The translations under genes and the position numbers were made by a program. This document shows positions 28,301-38,600 of a DNA stretch of 64,000 bases, one piece after another (positions within the stretch are counted from its first letter, which is position 1; every line of letters starts with the position of its first letter). Below the pieces are notes generated by a model, which made no database searches, was not told the origin of the DNA, and worked only from the letters and a program-made list of their open reading frames with translations. Where the stretch lies: assembly GCA_943735955.1 (NCBI GenBank), contig OX030955.1, positions 4,527,835 to 4,591,834 on the forward strand, in the 5' to 3' direction. The stretch comes from Piscicola geometra. Lineage: Eukaryota; Annelida; Clitellata; Hirudinida; Piscicolidae.

Positions 28301-31300
28301 AAAAACATTTTTAAACTCTTGTTTTGATACGAGCATAATCGTCAACCATTGCAGCAGATCACCGCCCCTGATTGTTTGCTCTAATTATCTCCATAGAAAT
28401 TCTATTAAAAAAATATGCTTATGGTAAAGCCAAAAGAACAATTATTTTTCAAAAAATGATGATGTTCGAACCTTATAAGTGTCCGAAAAACATGGTATTT
28501 CACTGCATTCCTTAAATATATGTTAAAAACATTTTTTAATAAGTTTCTTAACGTTTTTAACACTCTAAAAGACGATGTCTTAAATTCTTATATATTTGAA
28601 ATGTAAGAATTTGAGATCTTTTCTTTATACAAATAAAAAGCTTTTCTAAGATACTTTCAAAAGTAAATTTTTTAACATGAACATATTTGATTTCGGTTTT
28701 TAAAATCTCGAAATGTATTTGCTAAATTCTAAAACTGAATATTCTAAAATATCCTTAAGAATATTTTTAGGATTTCTTCTGTGGTTTCAATGAGGCAAAA
28801 CAAATAATAATGTTGTAAAAAGTTTTCATCCAATAGTCCCATGTTAAGAGAAGTTTTTAAAACTCAACTTTATCTATCTCCGAACACGAAATCTGAAGAA
28901 AAAAATTAAAATCCTCGATAAACTATTTATTTCTTTTGATTAATGAAGTAACTATTAATAAATAGGCTTTTAAATGTATTCCACAAACACCATAGAAATC
29001 TGTTTCCAACAATGCAAATGTTACTGGATCGTGAAATCAGTCAAATGCACTACCATCAGAGGCTTTGAAAGCATTCAGCTAAAAGGCTTTAAAACGATGT
29101 AAGATTGTTTTCATAATAAAAATATCTATAGCACTTGAATACATATTTTGAGTTAGAAAAACTATTAAAGAATTATTTATAATATTTTTTTGATAATATA
29201 GTATATGATTCATAACATAAACTGGGAAAACGTTTTTTTAAACCAGGCACGTCAGAAATACTAGACTCACCTCTCTTAGACAGAAGCACTTAAAAAATGG
29301 CTCTGATCTGGGGCTATTGTATGTGCTTGATGAAATAGAATAAAAAATTTGAAAGTTGTTAAATAAAAAATTAAAGTTTTAATTAACAACTTATTTCACT
29401 AGAAATATGAACGAAAACGAAATAAGCTTCCTCGAAGTTGGCGCTTTTGATGACTTGCCTGTATTGACTTACTTGTAAGTAAAGTCTATTTGCTCGATAT
29501 CTTAAATTAAAAACGTTGAGAAAATTATTTTAAGAAACTATTTTTAATACTAATATTATTTTGAAGAGATCTTGGAATTAATTTGCTGAAGGAGATACGG
29601 CCGTACACATTTAGAAATCTCAAAACGCTGAGAACATTGTGAGAATCAGATGAACATTCATGCTCTTTATTCTCATAAATATAAATACATATTATAATCT
29701 ATAATATTATAATATATTATAATAATTTTCATAGATTTAAAGTAGAGGCCTGCATGGGCACAGAATTTTCAACCACCCCCGTTTAATCCCCCTGAAACAA
29801 TTCAATTTCCGTTCCGTCTTCATACAAATAATTTCCACTCCATTAATTTTTTAAATTTAAAAATAATGGTTTTGTCATAAATTTATTCATTAATTTATTG
29901 TGAGGTTACTAATAAACGTAATTAATTTTGGTAGACTGTGTTAAAAAAGGTAACTCGTCAATACTATCGGGACATGTTTGGCACTTTCTGTCATCAATTG
30001 TTTGACCAGCCAAAGGATACACTCTTTCAGAGGATGTACTGGAATCTTGTACATACATCAATGATGGTTTCTGTTTCCAAAACTCAGAAATCTCAAAGTT
30101 CTTTTGATTCACCCCATATTCTTCTACCTCCCAAAAAACCGAAATAACACTACTTTCCAAACGGAAACAAAACAACAAAGATTCATAGATGTCTATGGAT
30201 AGATTAGAAATAAAACAGTTTTAAAAATGTTGAAAAAATTTATTACCGTGGTGTAACCGTAGTTTTTAAATCTATTACTGCGGTATTACCGCAGCAAAAC
30301 TTCCATTACCGCGGCAATCGAAAGCCTGCAGGTCTCTAGTTTAGAGTACTTGGGTGAAATTCGGGGAAAAATGTTTTCTTTTCTTGTTCTAGATTCATTG
30401 AGTATGCAGATTTGTTTTAGTTTTCTTAGGCAATGGTAGTTATTACTATTATAATTGTCGCAAACTTATTTATGAATCACAGGTTATCAATATTTTTCAC
30501 AATATTGGATACGCTAATAAATTTTTTTATCCATCTATGTGAGCTAAGAACAAAGCATCATTGTTATCGTTTTTCAATCTAATAGCTAAAATAATTTTTT
30601 TATCTGTTCATGTCGTATTTATGTCTGATATGTCTTCTATACGGAGGCATCGACCAATCTTTAGAAATTGTAGAAAGTCTTTAAGAGTGCGTCTGGCGTT
30701 GAACAGTCTAAGGCATCCACCCACAATTAAACATTAAACTATTTTTTCGAAGGATACTTTCAAACAATTTGATAGAGAGTTTGTATAAAGACTCATTCTT
30801 TGGTCTCTCATCCCTTTCTGTCCTCGAGGTTAGACAACTGGATCTCTTATGATTAATGTTAAAAGTTTCATTTTGAAAATATGCTTCTATAAATTGTAGT
30901 ATAAAATATCTCATTTACTTTTCAAGTTGGATTGTAACAAACTAGTTGTTTTACCAGACGGTGAAAGCTTTTTCCCACCATCTCTCATATTATTGTAAGT
31001 TTTTTAAACTTTCATTAGACAAAAATGTATTGCAAGAAAAATATTTTCTTATTCAGGCAACTCAGATCGAATTTTATTTCACGAATCAAACGAGAAAATT
31101 TTAACAATACTCCGAATCTTAACATTATGTAAGATGATTTTTCCCATCAAAATAATCTGCACTGAAAATATAATCAAAATCAATATAGTTATCAATATAA
31201 AATGTTAAAAGAAATTTTATATATTGGATTATATTAATATATTTTATCATACTTAACCTTTTGTTAATTTCAGTTATCTCAGCGAAAACCGTATAGAGTA

Positions 31301-34159
31301 CATAGAAGAGAATTCTTTTGAATCTTGTATTTCTCTCACCGACTTGTGAGTAAAGCTGCCTTAACAATCATGAAATGACATTTTCTTGAAATTTTTGTCT
31401 TGTTTTAGACAACCATACTACTTACTATACAACCATGGTAAAAGAAAATATGTATACAAATAAAGAGTGGGTTTTTCCCGCTTGCATTCTGAGCATTCAG
31501 CGCGTTACTTTTCTGATACAGAACCGAATTTGTTTTTAGTTTTGTCTTGAGAGGTTCAACCACTGTAGGTCTTTTGACCTTTGTAGTGGTTTCTGTTGAG
31601 ATATTTTTTAATATTGTTTTTATTATGGTGTTATAATATCAGTAACCTCTTAAAATATAATTTATAGCGCTCTTGAATCTGAGGAAAGAGCGCTATAGAA
31701 ATATATTTGACTGATTGATTGATATTTATAGAGATCTCAACGAAAACAAGTTGTCAGCTCTTCCGAATAATCTTATGGGCTCCAACTCGACTTCTTTGAG
31801 CTACTTGTGAGCAAATTTTAAAATTAAACCATTTAAAAACGATTAAATTGAATTTAAGCTTTTTATTCCATACTAAAGTAATTTGATTGTTTTCCCTTAG
31901 AGACCTTTCTAATAATCCAATCTCAAGTCTTGACCAATCATTGTCGAGCCTCAGAAACCTGTTGACATTGTAGTAATTTTATTCAGACAAAAACCTATTT
32001 TATTATTTTTTAAATAAAAAGTTTTAATTATTTATTTATTTATCCACTTTTATTCTTATACATTTATAAAATTAAATTTTTCACTTGTAGGGGCTTGAAA
32101 GACGTTCCAATCAAGAATTTGAAAATATCTTGGTTTCAGGATCTGAAAGAACTCAAATCAATGTAAAAAAAGTTTATTATTCAAATATAATTCCAAATAA
32201 AATATTCGGAAATATTTAGGGTGATTCTAAAAACCGAAAATATCAGGATAAGGTTGACGAACCCTTAAGTGCGCGATGGCAGTTATTGTTTTGAAACACT
32301 GTCATTTCTCCAAAAAAGAAAAAGGATTCAATTCGAAATAATTGTAAACCGTCTATTTGAACATTCGATTGTTTATGGTGGCAGTTATGACGACCAATAA
32401 TGAAAATAAAATAATATTTATATTTTCGGACATGCGAAAAAATAATATAAAAAATGTTTTAAGCTTTTGGTAGTTTGCGTTAACTGAATTTTTATCAACT
32501 AGATAGATACACCAAGAATACACAATGTATATAACAAATTAATAATTTTCACATCCTATAAGAATATCTCCAGTATTTAAAAAAAATTTATATAAAAAAA
32601 TAATAATCTATTTACAGATCATTTTTACAAACATCACACAAATCACGCAGTGAATTTTCATCTTTCGACATGTGTCGATACGTCCCGTTTGTGATAGTGT
32701 GTTTACCTCACACCGACGGTATATCCAGCCTCACCAACCTTCTCAGCCACGGTATCCTCCGAGTGTGCATCTGGGTGGTTGCCTTGGTTACCTGCGTAGG
32801 GAATCTGATGGTGATGGTGTGCAGGATTGCGTTCAGAGAAGAAAGAAACGTACATTCTCTTTTCATAAAGAATCTAGCTGGTGAGTTTCATACACGTTTT
32901 TAATGAGAATTATAAGATTCGGTATTCAATTCAATTAAGAAGAAGCATATTGTTAATCTGAATATAAACTTTGTCAATTTGAATTCGTTCGTATGTTGAA
33001 ATATATTTTTATTTTTAAGGGGCCGACTTCATGCTGGGCATTTACCTTCTCGTCATAGCCAGCCATGACGTGATGTACCGAGACCTGTACAATGCATACG
33101 CCATCAGCTGGATGGAAGGCTGGACGTGCCAAGCGGCCGGATTTCTAGGCTTGATGTCTCTGGAGGTTTCGGTTTTTATCCTCACCTGCATGAGCATCGA
33201 ATGCTGCCTCACAGTCTCCTTTCCGCTCAAGCCGAGACTGATGACTGTGAGCAGAGCAACAGTGGTGCTAATGCTCATGTGGCTCGCAGGTGCAATCATC
33301 GCAGGCATTCCGATTATTTCTTCAGACTACTTCGGTAAGTTTTACGGTGGCAACGGAGTTTGTCTGCCACTGCACATTCACGATCCGTTCACTGACGGCT
33401 GGGAATATTCAACGTTCATCCTGATCTTCGTCAATATTCTTGGAATGGTCGTCATCGTGGTCTGTTACGTGGTGATCCTCTTTAGCTTCAAAAAGACTCG
33501 TTTGATGGTTGTCAAAGCGGAGGGAACAGGTCACAGGCAGAACGATAAGCATCAAAAGAAGAGAAAGCAGCGCATGGATAAGAGGATGTTCGTCATAGTG
33601 CTCACCAACGTTCTTTGCTGGATCCCCATTATCCTCTTCAAGATCCTCGCTCTCAACAAGATCAGAATTCCAGGTTTGCATGTAGGCTTTTACAAATAGC
33701 TTTGGTTTAAATCTACTACTTCAAGTTTGATGATATGAACTCAATTGAATCTATTTAGAATTTGTGATTTATTTCAGATGTTATTTACGCATTGCTGGCG
33801 ATATTCATAATTCCAATCAACAGTGCTCTTAATCCTATCATATATTCCATCGCTACAGCGAACTTCAGGTTTTCAAGATACGTTTTAAAATGTAGAAAAA
33901 ATTAGAATTTTTATTTTTAAACCCTTGAATATTTTAAAAATAGCAGTCTTTTCAATTAACATAGGTTTTTAAGTGAATTATTTTTGCATAAATGGATACA
34001 GATAACATATACAAAATTATAAAACAAATTATTTCTAATCATTGTTATAGACGAAAAGTTGTGAGAGACTACAGTGGTGATAAATTCAGCAGACACTTTC
34101 GAAGCTTGATTTATAACATAGAAGGAAAATTTTCAAGTTCTAAACATATATTTGAATAA
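24879..34159 (+). CDS. Relaxin-family peptide receptor-like GPCR (LDLa, LRR, 7TM)
   Basis: A plasma-membrane G protein-coupled receptor of the RXFP (type C LGR) family, expected to bind relaxin/insulin-like peptides through its ectodomain. Exon 1 (24879-24990) starts at ATG with a second in-frame Met nine codons on, then a hydrophobic signal segment. The LDLa exon is 26851-27021, a Cys-rich LRR-cap exon is 28996-29098, seven to eight LRR exons span 29403-32162, and 7TM exons run 32618-34159. The hinge block CLPHTDGISSLTNLL is a strong match to RXFP hinge and TM1 sequence. Most LRR introns fall after the second codon base, as expected for this family. One LRR exon (30927-30994) does not fit the phase of its upstream neighbour, so an exon may be missing or damaged there. 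Which RXFP subtype it represents cannot be said. Confidence 0.9.
25143..25217 (+). mobile_element. Dispersed element copy in receptor intron 1
   Basis: ACGATACAATAAAACGATGAG, then TTATTAACGTGGCGTAAACC, CGGACGGGCTTCAAGACCAC. Same family as 1231, 1579, 11630-11970 and 61312. Confidence 0.65.
25303..25363. repeat. (AT)n microsatellite
   Basis: About 60 bp of AT repeat in receptor intron 1. The rest of this intron (24991-26690) is AT-rich and shows nothing else. Confidence 0.95.
26693..26850. repeat. CCACCACTACCACA minisatellite ending at the LDLa-exon acceptor
   Basis: Units of CCACCACTAC and CACACCACCA run directly into the CACCACCACAG acceptor at 26850. Confidence 0.9.
26851..32162 (+). CDS. 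Receptor ectodomain exons: LDLa module, LRR cap and LRRs
   Basis: The LDLa module has six Cys in the order DDCPWGFFPC...VCVKQEHWCDTILHC...FEIC, with acidic residues in the last loop for calcium binding. The next exon (28996-29098) gives CFQQCKCYWIV...VKCTTIRGF, an LRR N-terminal cap. LRR exons: 29403-29474, 29567-29638, 30927-30994, 31057-31128, 31274-31345, 31732-31806, 31901-31969, 32091-32162. These are 69-75 bases except 30927-30994 (68 bases). Typical repeat text includes LDLNENKLSALPNNL and LDLSNNPISSLDQSL. RXFP proteins usually carry ten LRRs; eight exons are found here. A hAT remnant sits in the intron where the phase break occurs. Confidence 0.82.
27269..27783 (+). pseudogene. Thr-rich ORF nested in a receptor intron, probably not part of the receptor
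   Basis: From ATG at 27269 (context CAATATGGCC) an open frame encodes a folded-looking start (KGTSEATKIYDILKEA), then a mucin-like Thr run (TSTTTTSPTTTS type), and stops at 27673. Protein-like sequence (SPSIEKTIESFANELADG) continues in another frame to a stop at 27783. The receptor's LDLa and LRR-cap exons join cleanly without it. It could be a nested gene, an alternative exon, or a decayed copy with a frameshift or intron near 27668. Confidence 0.35.
27784..28164. other. Intron sequence, nothing recognised
   Basis: AT-rich stretch of the receptor intron without exons or repeats that I could support. Confidence 0.4.
28165..28372. repeat. G-rich tract and probable short element in receptor intron
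   Basis: GCGGCGATCCTGGGGGGGTC repeats with runs of 4-7 G at about 28165-28260, then a tail ending GCAGATCACCGCCCCTGATT. The ends GGCGATCCTGG and ATCACCGCCCC resemble opposite ends of an inserted element. At least four G runs in close spacing could form a G-quadruplex. Confidence 0.5.
29743..30338 (-). mobile_element. hAT-type DNA transposon remnant
   Basis: The ends are inverted: TAGAGGCCTGCATGGGC at the left, and GCCTGCAGGTCTCTA at the right, which reads back TAGAGACCTGCAGGC. Flanking 8-base sequences ATTTAAAG and GTTTAGAG match at 6 of 8 positions, as expected for a decayed hAT target-site duplication. The interior holds a transposase C-terminal fragment (29909-30178). It lies in the receptor intron between the second and third LRR exons. 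Confidence 0.7.
29909..30178 (-). pseudogene. Truncated hAT transposase (C-terminal dimerisation region)
   Basis: The frame contains EFWKQKPSLMYVQ and SSTSSERVYPLAGQTIDDRK, the conserved SSERVFSLAG-type block of the hAT C-terminal dimerisation domain, followed by an ELPFL segment. The N-terminal catalytic part is absent, so no active enzyme is encoded. Confidence 0.75.
30339..30926. other. Receptor intron sequence, no exon found
   Basis: I searched here for a missing LRR exon that would restore the phase and did not find a convincing one. Confidence 0.35.
31664..31723 (+). mobile_element. SINE-like tail with a 10-bp hairpin
   Basis: TAGCGCTCTT and AAGAGCGCTA form a perfect 10-base inverted repeat, followed by TAGAAATATATTTGACTGATTGATTGAT. 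It lies just upstream of the acceptor of the LRR exon at 31732. Confidence 0.5.
32618..34159 (+). CDS. Receptor 7TM exons
   Basis: Exons 32618-32880 (hinge, TM1), 33020-33673 (TM2 to TM6), 33778-33868 (TM7) and 34051-34159 (tail and TAA). TM2 keeps the LAGAD Asp. The TM3 Cys (WTCQAAG) and extracellular loop 2 Cys (NGVCLPL) give the usual disulphide. TM6 reads VLTNVLCWIPII and TM7 SALNPIIYSIA, so the NPxxY motif is intact. The TM3 end reads SIECCLTVSFPL where the family normally has (D/E)-(R/K)-Y, so the basic and Tyr positions are both Cys here. An AATAAA overlaps the stop codon. Confidence 0.92.
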
Positions 34160-34160
34160 A
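34155..34160 (+). terminator. Poly(A) signal AATAAA overlapping the receptor stop codon
   Basis: GAATAAAATA: the AATAAA hexamer includes the TAA stop of the short receptor isoform. Confidence 0.4.
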
Positions 34161-34298
34161 ATATTAAAAAAAGATTAATTTGTAAAAGATTAATTTAAAA
34201 TTATTTTTGTATATTTCATAATCTATCTATGATGATAAAGAAGCCAATTTAAAGTTTAATTTACTTAAATTCTAAAAAATCATTAATATTATGTACAG

Positions 34299-34615
34299 GG
34301 ATGGAAACAGGTCCAAAACTTTGGGCCAAGTACCCGGCTATGGGACACGGGTATCATTCGGCTAAAATATATAAAGTGTGCATTTTAGATTAAGTGCCCA
34401 TTTTATGAGTGTATTATTATCTTTTAATTTACTATGTCTGTTTAAACAAGATATACTGTGAGTTTTCTTTTTTATAAACTACTTACCGTAAAAAAAATGT
34501 TTTTTATTCCACCTTTTAATATTTTCAATTGCTTTTATATCCAAAATAGATTCAGGTACCCGTGTCTGTGAAAAAATTCGGGTACTTGTCCTGTTAAGAG
34601 GGCACCTGTGGCCAT
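34299..34615. mobile_element. Fold-back element with long imperfect arms
   Basis: Left arm: GGGATGGAAACAGGTCC, CAAGTACCCGG, GACACGGGTA. Right arm, read back: GATGGCCACAGGTGCCC, CAAGTACCCGAA, GACACGGGTACC. It is non-coding and resembles a hAT-type MITE. Confidence 0.6.
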
Positions 34616-34658
34616 CATTAATTATATAAATCTAATCTAATACTTTAAAATTAATCAG

Positions 34659-35023
34659 AAAACTGGAAATCTACCTGTTCTCCAAGTATTATCGCAAGCA
34701 ACACCGTAGCCAGCTTTACAGTTCTTCCAGAAATTGTGATTTTACATAAGTATAAGACAGAAGAATCAAAGAGTTTGGAAAAATCAGACAACTTCGATAA
34801 ATCTTCTGATCTTGAAAAATCAGTCAGTTTGAACGAATTGGACAAAATACCAAGAAGACAAAATGAGACTGACATTTTCGACAAAATAACCAAGTTCATC
34901 GATGAAGATGACACAGAGGAAGAGTCGTCAGAAATGCCAAATACTATTGATTTTTCCAATTTGCCAGAAACAAAAGAGTCCTCACTGCAATGGGATGATT
35001 CTGACGAAGAAAAACATGTGTAA
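34659..35023 (+). CDS. Possible alternative terminal exon of the receptor (acidic, Ser/Lys-rich tail)
   Basis: An open frame of 121 codons after acceptor ATCAG. It joins in phase to a cryptic donor at 34137 (TTTTCAA/GTTCTA) inside the last receptor exon, adding a tail with repeated EKS and DKS motifs, LNELDKIPRRQNETDIFDK and a C-terminal WDDSDEEKHV. AATAAA follows 14 bases after the stop (35037-35042). RXFP receptors normally have longer C-tails than the short form provides. It could instead be an exon of a separate gene. Confidence 0.4.
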
Positions 35024-35036
35024 AATAGGTTGTCTT

Positions 35037-35042
35037 AATAAA
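35037..35042 (+). terminator. Poly(A) signal AATAAA after the 34659-35023 exon
   Basis: AATAAA 14 bases past the TAA stop at 35021-35023. Confidence 0.4.
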
Positions 35043-35062
35043 AAGTCAGATAAAATGGGTTT

Positions 35063-35262
35063 AAAAAACTATTATAAACTCCAAATAGATTCAGTTCAGT
35101 GTTTTATCGATGTTAAGATATTTTTCAAGCTTAAAAACTTAAAACAATGATTATAAACACTTAAAAAAACTATTATAAACTCCAAATAGATTCAGTTCAG
35201 TGTTTTATGGATGTTAAGATATGTTTCAAGCTTAAAAACTTAAAACAATGATTTTAAACACT
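35063..35262. repeat. 101-bp tandem duplication
   Basis: ACTATTATAAACTCCAAATAG ... AAAACTTAAAACAATGATT is repeated once with only a few mismatches, which suggests a fairly recent duplication. Confidence 0.9.
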
Positions 35263-35644
35263 TATTCATACGATTTATGTGCATGACAATATTTTGACAT
35301 AGATAGAAGGCTTCATTTTTATTTTCGAAAAAAAAGATTTGTTTTTTTTAATCCATGAATGCCAGCTCAATTATGAAAGTATTGCTTTATTCTTGAATTC
35401 ATATCACTGCATGTTTTACTTAAGTTGAAATTTGTTGAAATTATATTGAAAAATCTCAAGAATAATAGTTTGTAGTTAAAAAAATTATTTTCTTTTCTTA
35501 TTAATTAAAGAAACCCAAATTTTGAACTGAATAAAAATATCCCAAATAATTTTATAGTCAAGCTAACTTTTAGAAAGTTCTTAAAAAAAGTAAACTTAGC
35601 TAATATCTGAAAGTTCATTGAGAATAAAAGACTTATTTCTAGCC
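35263..35644. other. Intergenic, presumed VPS41 5' flank
   Basis: AT-rich. No clear promoter motif. Confidence 0.35.
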
Positions 35645-38600
35645 AATGGAAACTTCATTTGTATGTTTCTAGTATTTGAAATTTTGAGAAAATTCTTTAA
35701 AAATATTTTTTTATTTTTATAAAATTTTACTTTCAAGATATTTAAAATAAATTTAATATATAACATAATATATTTTATGAAAAAAGTTTAGTGTAGAAAA
35801 ATCAAAGTAAGTTTTTTCAAACACAAAAGAGGGATTTTTCTGATGGATATTCTGATGAAGATTCGATAGAAGAAGTGGAAGAAGAGGTGGGTCAGGATGT
35901 ACAAAGTTATCACATGAATAAGAAGCTAATCTCAAAAAAAACATGTTATATCATGACAACTAATAAAAATTGTTAAATAATTAATTTTCTTTAAAAAAAG
36001 CTTGAGCCAAAGCTGAAATACGAGAGGATTTGCAATGGAATGAGCACCATCATGAAGAAAGATTCTGCCACTTGTCTTGCTGTACATTCCAAGGTTACTC
36101 ATTTTTTTATACTCAAATAAAAATGTTGGTCTTATATATAAATACTAATCACTGAAGTTATAAATGGAAGTGAGATTAAAAATGAATTTACAAAATTTAT
36201 ATAATCAAATGAATCCAACTCCCCTACAGTTTTTAGCATTGGGAACAAAATGGGGCCTTATTTACATAATGGATCATTCAGGCAATATCATTGACAAGAA
36301 AATTGATTTCACCATGGTGATGATTCACTAAATCATTGCAATATTATTAAATCTGTCTGTCAGTTGACTGGTCAAGTGTGAAAGTAATTCGCCATGACTG
36401 AAAGAAAAAAATATATTAATTTATTCATTCACTCATCCATCCCTCCATCCAATCAACCCCAATCTCACCTCCCTCCATCCAAGCCATCACAATCACACAG
36501 CACATCACAGCTGTCAACCACATCAGCATCGACAACAGTGCAGAATACATTGCCAGTTGCTCTGAAGACGGACACGTAATTCTATTAATCTTTTATCGAT
36601 TTTTTTTACAACTGTTCATTTAGTTTACTCTAGAAATTTTATTTAAAAAATTTTAGTTTTAACTACATAAGCTTTTTTCCATTACGGTTTTCCTAGGTGC
36701 TGATCAACGGTCTGTACACCTCAGAAAACAACCAAGTAGTCAACTTTGATAGGTCATTACTGCACACCGCTTCTTGATGCTTTTGAAGATATTTAATTCA
36801 TAACGGATTCTTTAGTATACAATAGCCATTTTTACTAAGTACCCAGGTTTGGAAGCGTTGTCATCTTTAATAGTAATTATAATATAATACAATTATTGTA
36901 TATTATAATACATTTATTTATCTACTTGAATATTAACGTGAATGCTTTCATACAACAGGCCAGTCAGGGCAGTGGCGATAGATCCGTTGTATTCTCGACC
37001 GGGCAATTCTAGGCAGTTCATCACAGGACACAACCAGGTGCTGATGATGATTTGGTGTGGTAAGTCGGTATTTGATTGTGTTGATATGAGGTCAATTGGG
37101 GAGGGTGTGTAAAGTGTTGTTAGCGAGGATGTGGCTTTGGTGCTAAAGGTTTTGGTTGTTGTTTATAATGGCTATTTTTAGTGGTTCAGTAGTATAATGA
37201 TAATAATATAATAATGACGAAAATTACTATAGACTATAGTATAAACTAGAGTCTATAGCGGCGTATAAGTTATACGGTATAACCCATGCTAGTTTCAAGG
37301 ATACTGCGCTGCAAATGCAATAAAATGCAATACAACAGAAAGATGAATACTAGGTTGCGTTGAGACATAAGCTCCACAATTCACTACAACAGTTAATTCT
37401 CCATGAAAGAGGCTTTCTAAATCGCCTGAAAACGCAAGCTCTAGCGCCGGCAGAGTCGTGCATCCACAGTATTCAGTGGAGGGGTGCCATGGTGGCCTGG
37501 GCGGTTGATAAGGTTGTGGAGGGTGGGTGAAAGGGGGAAAGTGAGGGGTTTTAGGGGTAGAAGAAATGGGGTTTTAAAAGATTTTTTTTGGTTTGAAATG
37601 TATTAATAGTTCGCTAGTGTCAAACCTATTAAGTTATTTATGTCAAACCTATTAAGTTATTTATGTCAAACCTATTAAGTTATTTATGTCAAACCTATTA
37701 AGTTATTTATGTCAAACCTATTAAGTTATTTATGTCAAACCTATTAAGTTATTTATGTCAAACCTATTAAGTTATTTATGTCAAACCTATTAAGTTATTT
37801 ATGTCAAACCTATTAAGTTATTTATGTCAAACCTATTAAGTTATTTATGTCAAACCTATTAAGTTATTTATGGCAAACCTATTAAGTTATTTATGTCAAA
37901 CCTATTAAGTTATTTATGTCAAACCTATTAAGTTATTTATGTCAAACCTATTAAGTTATTTATGTCAAACCTATTAAGTTATTTATGTCAAACCTATTAA
38001 GTTATTTATGTCAAACCTATTAAGTTATTTATGTCAAACCTATTAAGTTATTTATGTCAAACCTATTAAGTTATTTATGTCAAACCTATTAAGGATAGAG
38101 CGTGAAGTTATTGAGAGAATCATTTAAAATCTCATCTACACGAGTTGCGTGTTAAAAGGGGTTGTACAATTGACGGGTTGTGTATAACCTTGAATAACAC
38201 ATGCAAGCTTCAAAGTCTTTCATAACTACTTTAACGAAATATATATTTATTATTTTATTTTTATTTTTTCACGACTTCATCAGGGTGCATACGTGTATGA
38301 CTTGACACTCAAGAAGCTCGCTAGATTCCTTCCCAGACAAAAGCCAGATCCCAAGTTTACATGGTTAATCACCCGCACTATATTTCTGAGGAATAGGACT
38401 TTTATTTAAAGCAAAAATATATTACTTTTTAAAAAACTACTAAAACTACTATCATTTTCATTATCATAATAATCATCACTATCACCATGATCACGACTAT
38501 AATCATCACTAGCAGCCATGATCCTCATATTCATCATCACTAGTATCCAGGAGCAATAATCATCATCATCATAATCATCATCATCATAATCATCATAATC

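Noticed and set aside
37617..38093. CRISPR array
   Set aside because: A 23-base direct repeat without any spacers, in an animal intron.
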